The notes: a model not told the origin generated them from the letters alone. A stretch of 32,000 bases of DNA from Ruminococcus sp. (GCA_015066715.1 SVNU01000017.1:1-32000), one strand, 5' to 3'. Shown: positions 1 to 9,056, counted from the stretch's first letter. Program-made: numbers and translations.

Positions 1-130
1 AAGAGGGGACGCTTTGCAAGAAAAAGCGTCCCCTTACCATCTGCCTTCGTAATATAAATCTGCCGATTTAATCGGCACAAAAGTCAATATTGAGGTTTTT
101 CTACAGTCTGAGGCGGTCAATGACCGCCTG
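1..130. repeat. Dispersed three-hairpin repeat, copy 1
   Basis: This block holds three back-to-back hairpins. The first is GGGGACGCTTT paired with AAAGCGTCCCC (5-33). The second is TGCCGATT-T-AATCGGCA (61-77). The third is AGGCGGTCA-A-TGACCGCCT (111-129). Bases 1-110 recur almost unchanged at 23158-23268 in the same orientation, with a few substitutions and a one-base length difference. In that copy the third hairpin is replaced by an unrelated one. No ORF is associated with it. Function is unknown; a small mobile hairpin element or an RNA-level structure are both possible. The copy may start before the window. Confidence 0.8.
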
Positions 131-390
131 TTTAAATTTAAACTTATATTTCTAATCTTATTATTAACTTTTCTTGCTTGTACAAGAAAAGTTACAAAAG
201 AATACCTAAACTTTCTTTGGAAAAGATGGACTTTTGATTTTGTAATTATGAAGTTGCCAAGTACAATGAAACATTATTATTTAAGTTACAAATTCATGCA
301 TAGAATTTTTTCTTTTTTGCTGACTTTTTTCCTTGCACAAGCAAAGAAAGTTAAGAAGAATACAGCGCTAAATATATATTCTTAATAAAA
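131..390 (-). repeat. MITE-like element, copy 1 (short form, reverse orientation)
   Basis: About 260 bp with imperfect terminal inverted repeats of roughly 60 bp: the left end (TTTAAACTTATATTTCTAATC...) matches the reverse complement of the right end (...GCGCTAAATATATATTCTTAA). Each end carries its own hairpin, for example AACTTTTCTTG-N6-CAAGAAAAGTT at 166-193. The reverse complement contains the motif TTGTACTTGGCAACTTCATA, also found at 12776-13273 and 31731-32000 with one or two changes. Compared with the 12.8-kb copy it lacks about 200 bp of the interior. No ORF is seen, so it would be non-autonomous. Confidence 0.7.
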
Positions 391-534
391 TATGCGGAGT
401 TTATTTATATTTATAAGTGAAATAACCGCAATATGGGTCCGGCACCCAAATGGTATTTGTGTTTCAATTCAAATCGAAGATTTGATGAAACACTGGCACG
501 TCACGCTGGTAAATATAAATTATCTACTGTAAAA
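391..534. other. Gene-free stretch with small hairpins
   Basis: No coding signal is visible. There is a GGGT-CCGGC-ACCC hairpin near 434 and a longer imperfect hairpin in which TGTTTCAATTCAAATC pairs with GATTTGATGAAACA around a GAA loop (about 459-492). It lies just downstream of the minus-strand ABC-F gene. No T-tract follows on that strand, so I do not call a terminator. Confidence 0.4.
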
Positions 535-2328
535 TCATGAGTTTTTTTCAGCAGCAATCCTTTCGGCAAGGTCATTTAAATAAACCCATCTCTCCATTTT
601 ATCGGAAAGCTCATTTTTTAGAGTCTCTTTTTTATCTAAAAGCTCCTGAAGCTTTACGTAATCGGAGAAACAACCTGCAATTTCCGATTCGATTTCTTCT
701 ATCTGTTCTTCAAGCTTGCTGATATCATCATCTATGGTGTCAAATTCACGCTGTTCGTTAAAGGAAAATTTCAGTTTCTTTTGACCGTTAAAGCTTTTGC
801 TTTTCTTTTCGGTCTGAGCTTTGATATTTTCCGTTTTACTGTCGTTGTGAAGCGTCTTTTGTTCATAATCGCTGTAATTTCCGTTGTATCTTGTTATAGT
901 GCCACTGCCATCAAATTCCCATATTTCCGTGGAAATTTTATCTAGGAAGTATCTGTCATGAGATATGGAAATAACTATACCGCTAAAGCTGTCCAGATAA
1001 TCCTCAAGTATGGTGAGGGTTGCAATATCCAGATCGTTTGTCGGCTCGTCAAGAAGCAGGATATTAGGTGCAGTCATTAAAACCTTGAGAAGACACAGTC
1101 TTTTTCTTTCGCCGCCGGAAAGCTTTTCAATTCTGTTCCACTGAAGCTCAGACGTAAAAAGAAATCTTTCAAGCATTTTTGCGGCGGTTACTGTTCCATC
1201 CGGTGTTTCTATGTGGTCAGCAGTTTCTCTGATATATTCAATTACACGCTGTGATGGATCCATGCTTTCGCATTCCTGTGAAAAATATCCGATTTTTACT
1301 GTTTCACCGATTGTTATTGCGCCATTGTCAGGAATCAGCTGTCCGGTTATCATTTTTATAAGGGTTGATTTTCCTGCACCGTTCTGTCCGACAATTCCAA
1401 TTCTTGCATCTCTTGGAATAATGTATGAAAAATCGTTTATAAGTTTTTTTCCTGCAATTGTTTTGGATATGTTTTCAAGCTCAATTGTCTTTTTGCCCAG
1501 CCTTGAAGAAACAGACTGCAGCTGCAGTTTTTCTGTTTCAACAGGCTTTTCTCTGTTTTCAAGCTCATAGAATCTCTCTATTCTGTCCTTTGATTTTGTA
1601 CCTCTTGCACGAGGGCCTCTTTTTATCCATTCAAGTTCCTGTCGGTAGAGTGTGCGGTTTTTACGTTCTCTTGCTTCGGCATCTGCTTCACGCTGTGCCT
1701 TCTGTTCAAGATAAACACTGTAATTCCCGTCATATTCAAAAAGATGTCCGTTATCAACTTCTATAATTTTTTTAGTAATGCTGTTAAGAAAATATCTGTC
1801 ATGTGTTACCATTACAATTGCACCACGGTATTTTTTCAGCTGTTCTTCAAGCAGCAGTACTGTTTGATTGTCAATATGGTTTGTCGGTTCGTCAAGGAGA
1901 AGAATATCGCTGGGCTGAATAAGTGCCGCCGCAATACCTGCACGTCGTCTTTCGCCACCCGACAATTCATTTATTTTTTTATTGAATTCAGTTATACCAA
2001 GTTTTCCAAGAATTGATTTTGCTTCAAATTCCTTGGCTTCCTTTAAATCATGGGGCAGGTGAGCCATAATTTGGTTAAGAACCGTTCCGTTTTCTTCAAA
2101 TTCCGGAATCTGGGGCAGATAGGAAATTTTTATACCGTTTGTGCGTACAATTTGTCCGGCATCTGCTTCTTCACGTCCGGCGAGAATTTTGAGAAGCGTT
2201 GATTTACCTGTACCGTTAATACCTATAATTCCAACTTTATCTCCCTCATTCAGAAAAAACGAGGTATCGTCAAGAATTTTTCGTTCCATGTATGTTTTAG
2301 AAATATTTTGCGCTGACAGAAGTATCAT
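535..2328 (-). CDS. ABC-F family ATPase (Uup-like)
   Basis: A 597-residue soluble protein with two ABC ATPase domains in tandem and no membrane segments, which defines the ABC-F class. The first domain has Walker A GINGTGKST (36-44), signature LSGGERRR (about 122) and Walker B ILLLDEPTNHID (about 142). The second has GQNGAGKST, LSGGERKR and NILLLDEPTNDLD. The linker between them is charged and helical. The C-terminus is a lysine/glutamate-rich coiled coil (KLEEQIEEIESEI), as in Uup. ABC-F proteins act on the ribosome: translation factors, or protection from ribosome-targeting drugs. Which role applies here cannot be read from sequence. The ATG at 2328 has an ideal AAGGAGGAA site seven bases upstream. 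It is monocistronic and divergent from the sugar operon. Confidence 0.93.
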   Translation of the reverse strand: MILLSAQNISKTYMERKILDDTSFFLNEGDKVGIIGINGTGKSTLLKILAGREEADAGQIVRTNGIKISYLPQIPEFEENGTVLNQIMAHLPHDLKEAKEFEAKSILGKLGITEFNKKINELSGGERRRAGIAAALIQPSDILLLDEPTNHIDNQTVLLLEEQLKKYRGAIVMVTHDRYFLNSITKKIIEVDNGHLFEYDGNYSVYLEQKAQREADAEARERKNRTLYRQELEWIKRGPRARGTKSKDRIERFYELENREKPVETEKLQLQSVSSRLGKKTIELENISKTIAGKKLINDFSYIIPRDARIGIVGQNGAGKSTLIKMITGQLIPDNGAITIGETVKIGYFSQECESMDPSQRVIEYIRETADHIETPDGTVTAAKMLERFLFTSELQWNRIEKLSGGERKRLCLLKVLMTAPNILLLDEPTNDLDIATLTILEDYLDSFSGIVISISHDRYFLDKISTEIWEFDGSGTITRYNGNYSDYEQKTLHNDSKTENIKAQTEKKSKSFNGQKKLKFSFNEQREFDTIDDDISKLEEQIEEIESEIAGCFSDYVKLQELLDKKETLKNELSDKMERWVYLNDLAERIAAEKNS

Positions 2329-2364
2329 TTGCCGTTCCTCCTTGTATTGTTACAGTTATTATAA

Positions 2365-2393
2365 ATTATATAAGATATTTATTTTTTTGTCAA
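2365..2393 (-). promoter_or_regulatory. Sigma-A promoter of the ABC-F gene
   Basis: On the minus strand TTGACA (2393-2388) and TATAAT (2370-2365) are separated by exactly 17 bp, a perfect consensus for both boxes. The leader would be about 30 nt and ends in the AAGGAGGAA ribosome site. Confidence 0.85.
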
Positions 2394-2480
2394 GAAAATG
2401 ACTGTGATTAGTATTTTACTATGTATGGGTATATCTTTTAACAAAGGTTCTTGTATTTTATAAAAAAATTAAAAGATATA

Positions 2481-2509
2481 TTGACTTTATATCATTGTAA
2501 TGCTATAAT
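2481..2509 (+). promoter_or_regulatory. Promoter of the glycosylation / branched-sugar operon
   Basis: TTGACT (2481-2486), a 17-bp spacer and TATAAT (2504-2509), with an extended -10 TG at 2501-2502. The start would be near 2516, giving a leader of about 110 nt before the TTG start codon of the first gene. I see no comparable promoter inside the operon, and the next clear terminator on this strand is at 12730-12764. Confidence 0.8.
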
Positions 2510-2626
2510 TAGATAGTAAATCGTATAATATCACAAAAATATTTTGAAAATCAGATTTGCTATGAGTGGTTATATGAATTTTGTTATTAATCATGTCATG
2601 TAAAGCATATAAAAGGAGGATTCCAA

Positions 2627-5380
2627 TTGAAATTCAAGCTCAGACCGCCAAAAAAGGGTGGCGTTATTCTTACAGCATTGCCGGCTTTTATAGCTTTGAC
2701 AGCTATTGTGCTTATTGTTTATGCTGTAAAGGGGATTATTCCGTTTGGAAGTGAATCGGTAATATATATGGATATGTGGCAGATGAATGTCCCTATATAT
2801 TATCACATTTATGATGTTCTGCATTTTGACAAGTCGCTTTTTTATGACTTTTATACTGCTTTGGGCATGAATATGTCTGAAAGTGTTGCAATATGCAGTT
2901 TGTTAAGTCCGTTTAATCTTTTCTTTTATTTTGTTCCAAGAGATAAAATAGTTGAATTTATGCCGATTTTTACCCTTCTGAAGCTTAATTTCTCTGCAAT
3001 ATTCATGTCTGTTTTTCTTCGCTACAGATTCAAAAACACACATAATTTCTGGAGAACAATAGCGTCAGTTGCCTATGGCTTGTGCGGAATGTGCATGATT
3101 TTCTGTACAAACAGCCAGTGGCTTGATATGGCTGCTCTTTTCCCGCTTCTAATGATGTGTCTTGATTACAGCTTGAGAAACAAAAAGGTTCTCCCATATG
3201 CATTTATGCTTGCTGTTTACTTTATAGTAAACCCATATATTGCTGCAATAACCCTGCTTTTTATTTTCTTTGCTGCATCTGCGCAGATTCTGCTTCTTGC
3301 TCCGAAAAGAGAGAAGGCTCTGAGAATTCTGCATCTGGGTATCGGAACGTTTGCAGGTGTCGGCATGTCTGCATTTGTGGTACTGCCGTTTATAAAGCAA
3401 ATGGGTAAAACTTCAAGAACTGCTTCAAGCAGTACACTGTGGGATACAATAAAAGCAATTCTTGACGGAACGAATCCTTATGGCGGCGGAACGGAAATTC
3501 AGAAATACTGGATGATGTGGGGGACAGCTCTTGCGGCCGCTATTATTATATACGGTATAATAATAAATCGTAAAAAAATCAGAAGGAATATCTTTTCGCT
3601 GATTTGTATTGCATTGGTCGTGCTTCAGATTTTCTTTGAAAATATTCACCTGATATGGCACGGCGGTTCCTATGCTCTTTTCCCTATGCGTTTTGGTTTC
3701 ATAACAACCTTTGTAATGTGGACAATTGCGATAAGCTACATAAACGATATAAGAAAGCTTAATATATTCCAGCCGCTTCCGGCACTTTTCAGTAACAAGC
3801 TGAAGGCAGCAATAAAGGTTGCCTGCGCATTGATTGGTATTGCTGCAATTCCGTTTGTCTCATATTTAATTGCGCAAAGCTTTATTAAAGTTAAATCAGA
3901 ATATTCAGAATATATTATATGGTTTTCACTGGCACTGTTCGGACTATTGATGATTCTGTATTTTGTTCTTGTAAACAGAAAGCTCAGAAATGTTTTCAGA
4001 ATTCTTGTATGTACACTTCTTGCAGCAGAGCTTAGTGCAGGTGTATATCTCTTTATCGGTGAGCCTTATATAGACCCTGTTTTTCTTCAGGGGCCTGATA
4101 TGCACTCGGCTGAAAAGGTTATTGATGCAGGAGAAGCATTTGAAACAAACGATTCTGTTATGTCAAGAGTAAAGAACTCTGACGGAACATTTATGACAAA
4201 TTATCCGTTTATCATGGAGAAAGCGGCACTCAGCAACTGGACGCACAGTGTTGACGCAGAGCTTCAGCATTCATATAAATCCCTTGGATATTCTACTGTT
4301 TATACAAGACTTCTCGATGCTGGGGGAACAGTATTTCTTGATGCTCTTATGAATGTTGAGGATGTATTCACAGCTGAAACTCTCCCTGCGAAATCATATA
4401 CATTTGAGAATTCACATACAATAAAGGCAACCGATAAGAATTCGGCCGACAAAACACTTAATCATTATAAAACAAATTATCATTTCGGAGAAGCCACTGT
4501 TATGTCTGATGCAATTCTGAATATGCCAAAGGGAACTGATTCTTTTGGTTTCCAGAATACTGCATTCTATGCTATGGGTGGACAGGGAAATCTTCTGCAT
4601 ATCATTCAGTATGATGCAGAAATTGATCCGAGTGTAATTATAGAAAAAACAGCAGAAAATCAGTCTGTTAAATATAAAATCAATGTTACAGGCTGTCAGA
4701 ATCTCTATCTTGCAGGACTTCAAAGCATATCAATCAATATTAACGGAGTTCCGCATAGCATGTATGACTGCGGAAATGTTACATATACCTACCCACAGGC
4801 ATACAATAATGGTATAATCGATCTGGGTGTTTATCAGGATGAGGTCGTGGATCTTGAAATTGTATATCCCTCCGGAATCAATGAAGCTTATACGAGATTG
4901 GTACTTATGGATTATACATTGCTTGACAGCTTGGTGGCAGCTGATAATGCTTCAGATGTAAGATTAATCGAAAGTGACGGAAACGGTCTTGAGTTTGCTG
5001 CGTTTGGAAGCGAAAATAAAAATATTTTATTTATACCGGTTTCATATGATGAAGGTCTTTCATGTGAAGTAAACGGTGAGGACGCCGTGGTTGAAAGTGT
5101 TTATGGCTGTTTTTCAGCTGTAAAGCTTGAAGAAGGTGAAAATACTGTTGAAATCAGCTTTACACCTCCGGGATTTAAGATTGGCATGATAATTGCTGTT
5201 ATTTCACTTGTACTTATTCTTGAGTATCATTTCTTAAAGCTTAGAAAAAGACCGCCTGTATTTAGTTATGCAGTCCGTACAGTAGCAGTATGGGAATACG
5301 CTAAATTATGGGTAATTGCACTTATTATTGTATATATTATTCCTATGGTTTACCAGATAGTGAATACGATAAAAAAATAA
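2627..5380 (+). CDS. YfhO family polytopic membrane protein (putative GT-C sugar transferase)
   Basis: A 917-residue integral membrane protein with many hydrophobic helices between about residues 15 and 460, a large extracytoplasmic region (about 465-830) and C-terminal helices near 845-865 and 895-912. Size, layout and features such as GSESVIYMDMWQMNVPIYY match the YfhO family. In Bacillus, YfhO completes lipoteichoic acid glycosylation by moving a sugar from undecaprenyl phosphate onto the polymer outside the membrane, working with CsbB and GtcA. Relatives of both partners are in this operon, at 11761 and 8634. The start codon is TTG at 2627, set by AAGGAGGA six bases upstream; no ATG lies nearby in frame. 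It is the first gene of the operon, 22 bp before rfbF. The acceptor polymer is not determinable here. Confidence 0.87.
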   Translation: MKFKLRPPKKGGVILTALPAFIALTAIVLIVYAVKGIIPFGSESVIYMDMWQMNVPIYYHIYDVLHFDKSLFYDFYTALGMNMSESVAICSLLSPFNLFFYFVPRDKIVEFMPIFTLLKLNFSAIFMSVFLRYRFKNTHNFWRTIASVAYGLCGMCMIFCTNSQWLDMAALFPLLMMCLDYSLRNKKVLPYAFMLAVYFIVNPYIAAITLLFIFFAASAQILLLAPKREKALRILHLGIGTFAGVGMSAFVVLPFIKQMGKTSRTASSSTLWDTIKAILDGTNPYGGGTEIQKYWMMWGTALAAAIIIYGIIINRKKIRRNIFSLICIALVVLQIFFENIHLIWHGGSYALFPMRFGFITTFVMWTIAISYINDIRKLNIFQPLPALFSNKLKAAIKVACALIGIAAIPFVSYLIAQSFIKVKSEYSEYIIWFSLALFGLLMILYFVLVNRKLRNVFRILVCTLLAAELSAGVYLFIGEPYIDPVFLQGPDMHSAEKVIDAGEAFETNDSVMSRVKNSDGTFMTNYPFIMEKAALSNWTHSVDAELQHSYKSLGYSTVYTRLLDAGGTVFLDALMNVEDVFTAETLPAKSYTFENSHTIKATDKNSADKTLNHYKTNYHFGEATVMSDAILNMPKGTDSFGFQNTAFYAMGGQGNLLHIIQYDAEIDPSVIIEKTAENQSVKYKINVTGCQNLYLAGLQSISININGVPHSMYDCGNVTYTYPQAYNNGIIDLGVYQDEVVDLEIVYPSGINEAYTRLVLMDYTLLDSLVAADNASDVRLIESDGNGLEFAAFGSENKNILFIPVSYDEGLSCEVNGEDAVVESVYGCFSAVKLEEGENTVEISFTPPGFKIGMIIAVISLVLILEYHFLKLRKRPPVFSYAVRTVAVWEYAKLWVIALIIVYIIPMVYQIVNTIKK

Positions 5381-5402
5381 TTTTTGAAAGGATTTATAAA
5401 CT

Positions 5403-6176
5403 ATGAAGGTTGTTATTCTTGCAGGTGGTTTCGGAACAAGAATTTCCGAGGAAAGCCAGTTCAAGCCAAAGCCAATGATTGGAATTGGCGACAGACCTAT
5501 ATTATGGCATATAATGAAAACATATTCTCATTATGGTTTTAATGAGTTTGTGATTTGCCTTGGATATAAGGCTTATATTATAAAGGAATTTTTTGCAGAT
5601 TATTTTTTACATACATCAGATGTAACATTCAATCTTGCTGAAAACAAGATGACTGTTCATAACAACACAGCTGAACCATGGACAGTTACTTTGATTGACA
5701 CGGGTCTTAATACAATGACAGGCGGACGTGTTAAAAGAGTAAGGGAATATCTTGGTGATGAACCGTTTTTCCTGACATATGGTGACGGCGTTTCTGATGT
5801 AAATATATCAGATCTTCTTGAATTCCACAAAAAAAGTGGAAAAATTGCGACTATGACTGCTATTAAGCCTGAATCAAGATTTGGTGTCCTTGATATTAAG
5901 GATGACTGTATTCATGCATTCAGAGAAAAGAATAAAAATGACAGCGGCTGGATAAATGGCGGATTCATGGTTTTACAGCCGGAAATCTTCGATTACATCA
6001 AGGGCGGAGATGAAGTTGTTTTTGAGAGAGAACCGCTTGAAACACTTGCTTCTATGCAGCAGATTGCCGCATTCAAGCATGACGGCTTCTGGCAGTGTAT
6101 GGATACTCAGAGAGACAAGCAGTATCTTGAAAAATTATGGGCAGATAATACTGCGCCGTGGAAAGTGTGGGACTAA
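5403..6176 (+). CDS. rfbF: Glucose-1-phosphate cytidylyltransferase
   Basis: 257 residues, full length for RfbF/DdhA. The N-terminus MKVVILAGGFGTRISEES is the nucleotide-binding loop of sugar-phosphate nucleotidylyltransferases, followed by KPKPMIGIGDRPILWHIM, typical of the cytidylyl branch. It would join CTP and glucose-1-phosphate to give CDP-glucose and pyrophosphate in the cytoplasm, the entry step to CDP-3,6-dideoxyhexoses. GAAAGGA precedes the ATG. Its TAA stop shares one base with the ATG of the next gene (TAATG), so the two are probably translationally coupled. Confidence 0.95.
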   Translation: MKVVILAGGFGTRISEESQFKPKPMIGIGDRPILWHIMKTYSHYGFNEFVICLGYKAYIIKEFFADYFLHTSDVTFNLAENKMTVHNNTAEPWTVTLIDTGLNTMTGGRVKRVREYLGDEPFFLTYGDGVSDVNISDLLEFHKKSGKIATMTAIKPESRFGVLDIKDDCIHAFREKNKNDSGWINGGFMVLQPEIFDYIKGGDEVVFEREPLETLASMQQIAAFKHDGFWQCMDTQRDKQYLEKLWADNTAPWKVWD

Positions 6177-7237
6177 TGGGATTTAATCTTGATTTCTATA
6201 AAGGAAAAAAAGTATTTGTAACAGGACATACGGGCTTTAAAGGAACATGGCTCTGCAAAATTCTTGCCATGGCAGGAGCAGAGGTAACAGGTTACTCCCT
6301 TGTTCCTTCAACAGACCCGAAGCTGTTTGAGCTTTGCGGTGCAGAATCCGAAATTAATTCTGTTATCGGAGATATAAGAGATTATCAAAAGCTATGGGAA
6401 ACCTTCAGCAAGGCGCAGCCGGAGATTGTTTTTCATCTTGCGGCGCAGCCTATCGTAAGAGAAAGCTATGAACGTCCGGTGTATACCTACGAAACAAATG
6501 TTATGGGTACTGTAAACATTCTCGAATGTATACGTAACTGCAGCAGCGTTGTTTCCTTTTTAAATGTTACTACTGACAAGGTTTACGAAAACAAGGAATG
6601 GGAATGGGGTTATCGTGAAAATGAACCGCTTAACGGTTTTGACCCTTATTCAAACAGTAAGTCCTGTTCAGAGCTGGTTACTGCGTCTTATAAAAATTCC
6701 TTCTTTGCCGATGAAAGAGTGAAAATTTCAACTGCAAGAGCCGGTAATGTTATTGGCGGCGGCGATTTCTCAAGAGACCGTATTGTGCCCGATTGTATAA
6801 GGGCTGCATTAAAGGGAGAAAAAATCGGCGTAAGAAACCCTTATTCAGTAAGACCATATCAGTATGTTCTTGAGCCGCTTTTTGTGTATCTTATGATTGC
6901 GGCGCAGCAGTATTCTGACATATCAAAGGCAGGCAATTATAATGTCGGACCAGATGAATGTGATTGTATTACAACAGGTGTGCTTACTGATATTTTCTGT
7001 GAAAAGTGGGGTAATGGTCAGCAGTGGGAAAATCACTGTGTTGAAGGTCCGCATGAAGCAAATTTACTCAAGCTTGACTGTTCGAGACTTAAAAAAGTTT
7101 TCGGCTGGAAACCGGTATGGAATATTGAAACGTCTATTGAAAAGACAGTAGAATTTACCAAGGCAATGACAGCAGGAGAGAACGTATCAGATGTTATGCT
7201 GGCTCAGATAAAGGAGTTTGCTGAGGGATTTCAGTAA
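6176..7237 (+). CDS. rfbG: CDP-glucose 4,6-dehydratase
   Basis: An extended short-chain dehydrogenase of 353 residues. The nucleotide-binding motif TGHTGFKG lies near residue 16, TTDKVY supplies the family's Thr/Asp/Lys signature, and FDPYSNSKSCSE carries the Tyr-x-x-x-Lys pair. It would convert CDP-glucose to CDP-4-keto-6-deoxyglucose with bound NAD. The ORF track opens at a GTG at 6158, but the ATG at 6176 overlaps the rfbF stop codon and gives the usual N-terminus just ahead of FYKGKKVFVTGHTG, so I take it. It feeds RfbH, encoded 61 bp downstream. Confidence 0.95.
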   Translation: MGFNLDFYKGKKVFVTGHTGFKGTWLCKILAMAGAEVTGYSLVPSTDPKLFELCGAESEINSVIGDIRDYQKLWETFSKAQPEIVFHLAAQPIVRESYERPVYTYETNVMGTVNILECIRNCSSVVSFLNVTTDKVYENKEWEWGYRENEPLNGFDPYSNSKSCSELVTASYKNSFFADERVKISTARAGNVIGGGDFSRDRIVPDCIRAALKGEKIGVRNPYSVRPYQYVLEPLFVYLMIAAQQYSDISKAGNYNVGPDECDCITTGVLTDIFCEKWGNGQQWENHCVEGPHEANLLKLDCSRLKKVFGWKPVWNIETSIEKTVEFTKAMTAGENVSDVMLAQIKEFAEGFQ

Positions 7238-7298
7238 GTCTTTGATTTGGAAATTTTCTGAAGTAATTCTTTAATAAAATACAAAGAGGTAAAATGAA

Positions 7299-8633
7299 AT
7301 GAATAATATGAATGAAAAGCAGGCAAAGGAGCAGATTCTTGCTCTTGTTGCTGATTACTGCAAAAACTTTAAGACACCTAAAAATGAATTCAAGGAAGGG
7401 GACAGAATCCCTTACGCTTCAAGAGTGTTTGACCATCAGGAAATGGTAAACCTTGTTGACAGCGCTCTTGAGTTCTGGCTTACTTCCGGAAGATATGCTG
7501 ACCAGTTTGAAAGTGATTTTGCAAAGTATCTTGGCGTTAAATACTGCTCACTTGTAAATTCGGGTTCATCAGCGAATCTTCTTGCTTTCATGACTCTTAC
7601 TTCACCGCTTCTTGGTGACAGAAGAATCAACAGGGGAGACGAGGTTATCACTGTAGCATGCGGTTTCCCGACAACTATTGCACCGATTATCCAGTATGGT
7701 GCCGTTCCTGTTTTTGTTGATGTAACAATTCCGCAGTATAATATTGATGTAAATATGCTTGAAGAAGCTGTTTCCGATAAAACAAAGGCTGTTATGATTG
7801 CTCATACTCTTGGAAATCCGTTTGACCTTTCAGCTGTAAAAGCTTTCTGTGAAAAGCACAATTTATGGCTTGTTGAGGATAACTGTGATGCACTTGGTTC
7901 GGAATATACAATCAATGGCGAAACAAAGCTGACAGGCACAATCGGTGACATCGGAACATCAAGCTTTTATCCGCCTCATCATATGACTATGGGCGAAGGC
8001 GGTGCTGTATATACAGATAATCCGCTTCTTCATAAGATTATCCGTTCAATGCGTGACTGGGGTCGTGACTGTATATGTCCGTCTGGTCGTGACAACCTTT
8101 GCGGACACAGATTTGACGGTAAGCACGGTGAGCTTCCGGAGGGCTATGACCACAAGTATGTATATTCGCATCTCGGATACAATTTAAAGGTTACTGATAT
8201 GCAGGCTGCAATAGGTGTTGCACAGCTTGAAAAGTTCCCTTCATTTGTTGAAAAGAGACGTTATAATTTTGCAAGACTTCGTAAGGCTCTTGAACCGGTT
8301 GCAGATAAGTTTATTTTACCGGAAGCATGTCCGAATTCCGATCCGAGCTGGTTTGGTTTCCTTATTACATGTCGTGATGGTGTAAATAAAAATGATGTTG
8401 TAAAGTATGTGGAAGAACATGGTGTACAGACAAGAATGCTCTTTGCCGGTAACATCACCAAGCAGCCATGCTTTAATGAATTCCGTCAGAGCGGCGAAGG
8501 ATATCGTGTTGTAGGAAATCTTGAAAACACTGAAAAAATCATGACAAATACTTTCTGGGTAGGTGTTTATCCGGGTATGACAGATGAAAAAATTGATTAT
8601 ATGGCTAAAACCATTATTGAATCGGTAAAATAA
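7299..8633 (+). CDS. rfbH: CDP-6-deoxy-D-xylo-4-hexulose-3-dehydrase (E1, PMP and [2Fe-2S] dependent)
   Basis: 444 residues, aminotransferase fold. Two features mark it as the E1 dehydrase and not a transaminase. The Schiff-base lysine is replaced by histidine in SFYPPHHMTMGEGG. The iron-sulfur cysteines are present: Cys in EDNCDALGS, then C-x-C-x7-C in DCICPSGRDNLCGHRF. The first spacing is four residues longer than in the Yersinia enzyme as I recall it, consistent with a small loop insertion. E1 removes the C-3 hydroxyl of CDP-4-keto-6-deoxyglucose using PMP; electrons normally come from the flavin/iron-sulfur reductase E3 (DdhD/RfbI). No E3 gene is in this window. RBS AAAGAGG precedes the ATG, and the stop abuts the gtrA start with no gap. 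Confidence 0.95.
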   Translation: MNNMNEKQAKEQILALVADYCKNFKTPKNEFKEGDRIPYASRVFDHQEMVNLVDSALEFWLTSGRYADQFESDFAKYLGVKYCSLVNSGSSANLLAFMTLTSPLLGDRRINRGDEVITVACGFPTTIAPIIQYGAVPVFVDVTIPQYNIDVNMLEEAVSDKTKAVMIAHTLGNPFDLSAVKAFCEKHNLWLVEDNCDALGSEYTINGETKLTGTIGDIGTSSFYPPHHMTMGEGGAVYTDNPLLHKIIRSMRDWGRDCICPSGRDNLCGHRFDGKHGELPEGYDHKYVYSHLGYNLKVTDMQAAIGVAQLEKFPSFVEKRRYNFARLRKALEPVADKFILPEACPNSDPSWFGFLITCRDGVNKNDVVKYVEEHGVQTRMLFAGNITKQPCFNEFRQSGEGYRVVGNLENTEKIMTNTFWVGVYPGMTDEKIDYMAKTIIESVK

Positions 8634-9056
8634 ATGAGTGAAAATAAAAAAACGGGCAAAATCACAAAATTATTGGAGCAGTTTGTTAAATTCGGAATGG
8701 TAGGCGTTCTTAATACGCTGATTTCTACCGGTATATATTATATCTTTATTTTTGTAAATGAGGACTTATATCTTATCGGTCATATAGTTGGATTTATTGT
8801 CAGTGTTTTGAATGCTTACTATTTCAACCAGAAGTTTGTATTTAAATTGCAGATGTCAACGTTCAGGGAGCATTTAAAGGCTTTGCTGAAAACTTACCTG
8901 AGTTATGGATTTACGTTTTTGCTCAGTACATTTTTGCTTTGGTTTTTTGTTGAAATATGTGATATATCTGAAAAAATCGTTCCGTTTATCAATCTTCTGA
9001 TAACAACACCGCTGAATTTTATTTTTAATAAATTCTGGTCATTTAAAAAAAAGTAG
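8634..9056 (+). CDS. GtrA family membrane protein (polyprenyl-phosphate-sugar flippase-like)
   Basis: 140 residues with four predicted helices and the GtrA opening pattern FVKFGMVGVLNTLISTGIYY. It ends in a short basic tail (KFWSFKKK). GtrA/GtcA proteins are thought to flip undecaprenyl-phosphate-linked monosaccharides across the membrane. The ATG follows the rfbH stop directly (TAAATG), so it probably relies on coupled translation. In this operon it would link the cytoplasmic glycosyltransferase at 11761 with YfhO outside. Substrate identity is inferred from the neighbours. Confidence 0.9.
   Translation: MSENKKTGKITKLLEQFVKFGMVGVLNTLISTGIYYIFIFVNEDLYLIGHIVGFIVSVLNAYYFNQKFVFKLQMSTFREHLKALLKTYLSYGFTFLLSTFLLWFFVEICDISEKIVPFINLLITTPLNFIFNKFWSFKKK

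Noticed and set aside
131-390. CRISPR array or tandem repeat
   Set aside because: The repeated units are inverted terminal hairpins of an element, not regularly spaced direct repeats with spacers. No cas genes are present.
6158-6176. GTG start for rfbG in the ORF track
   Set aside because: The ATG at 6176 overlaps the rfbF stop codon and yields the usual N-terminus.
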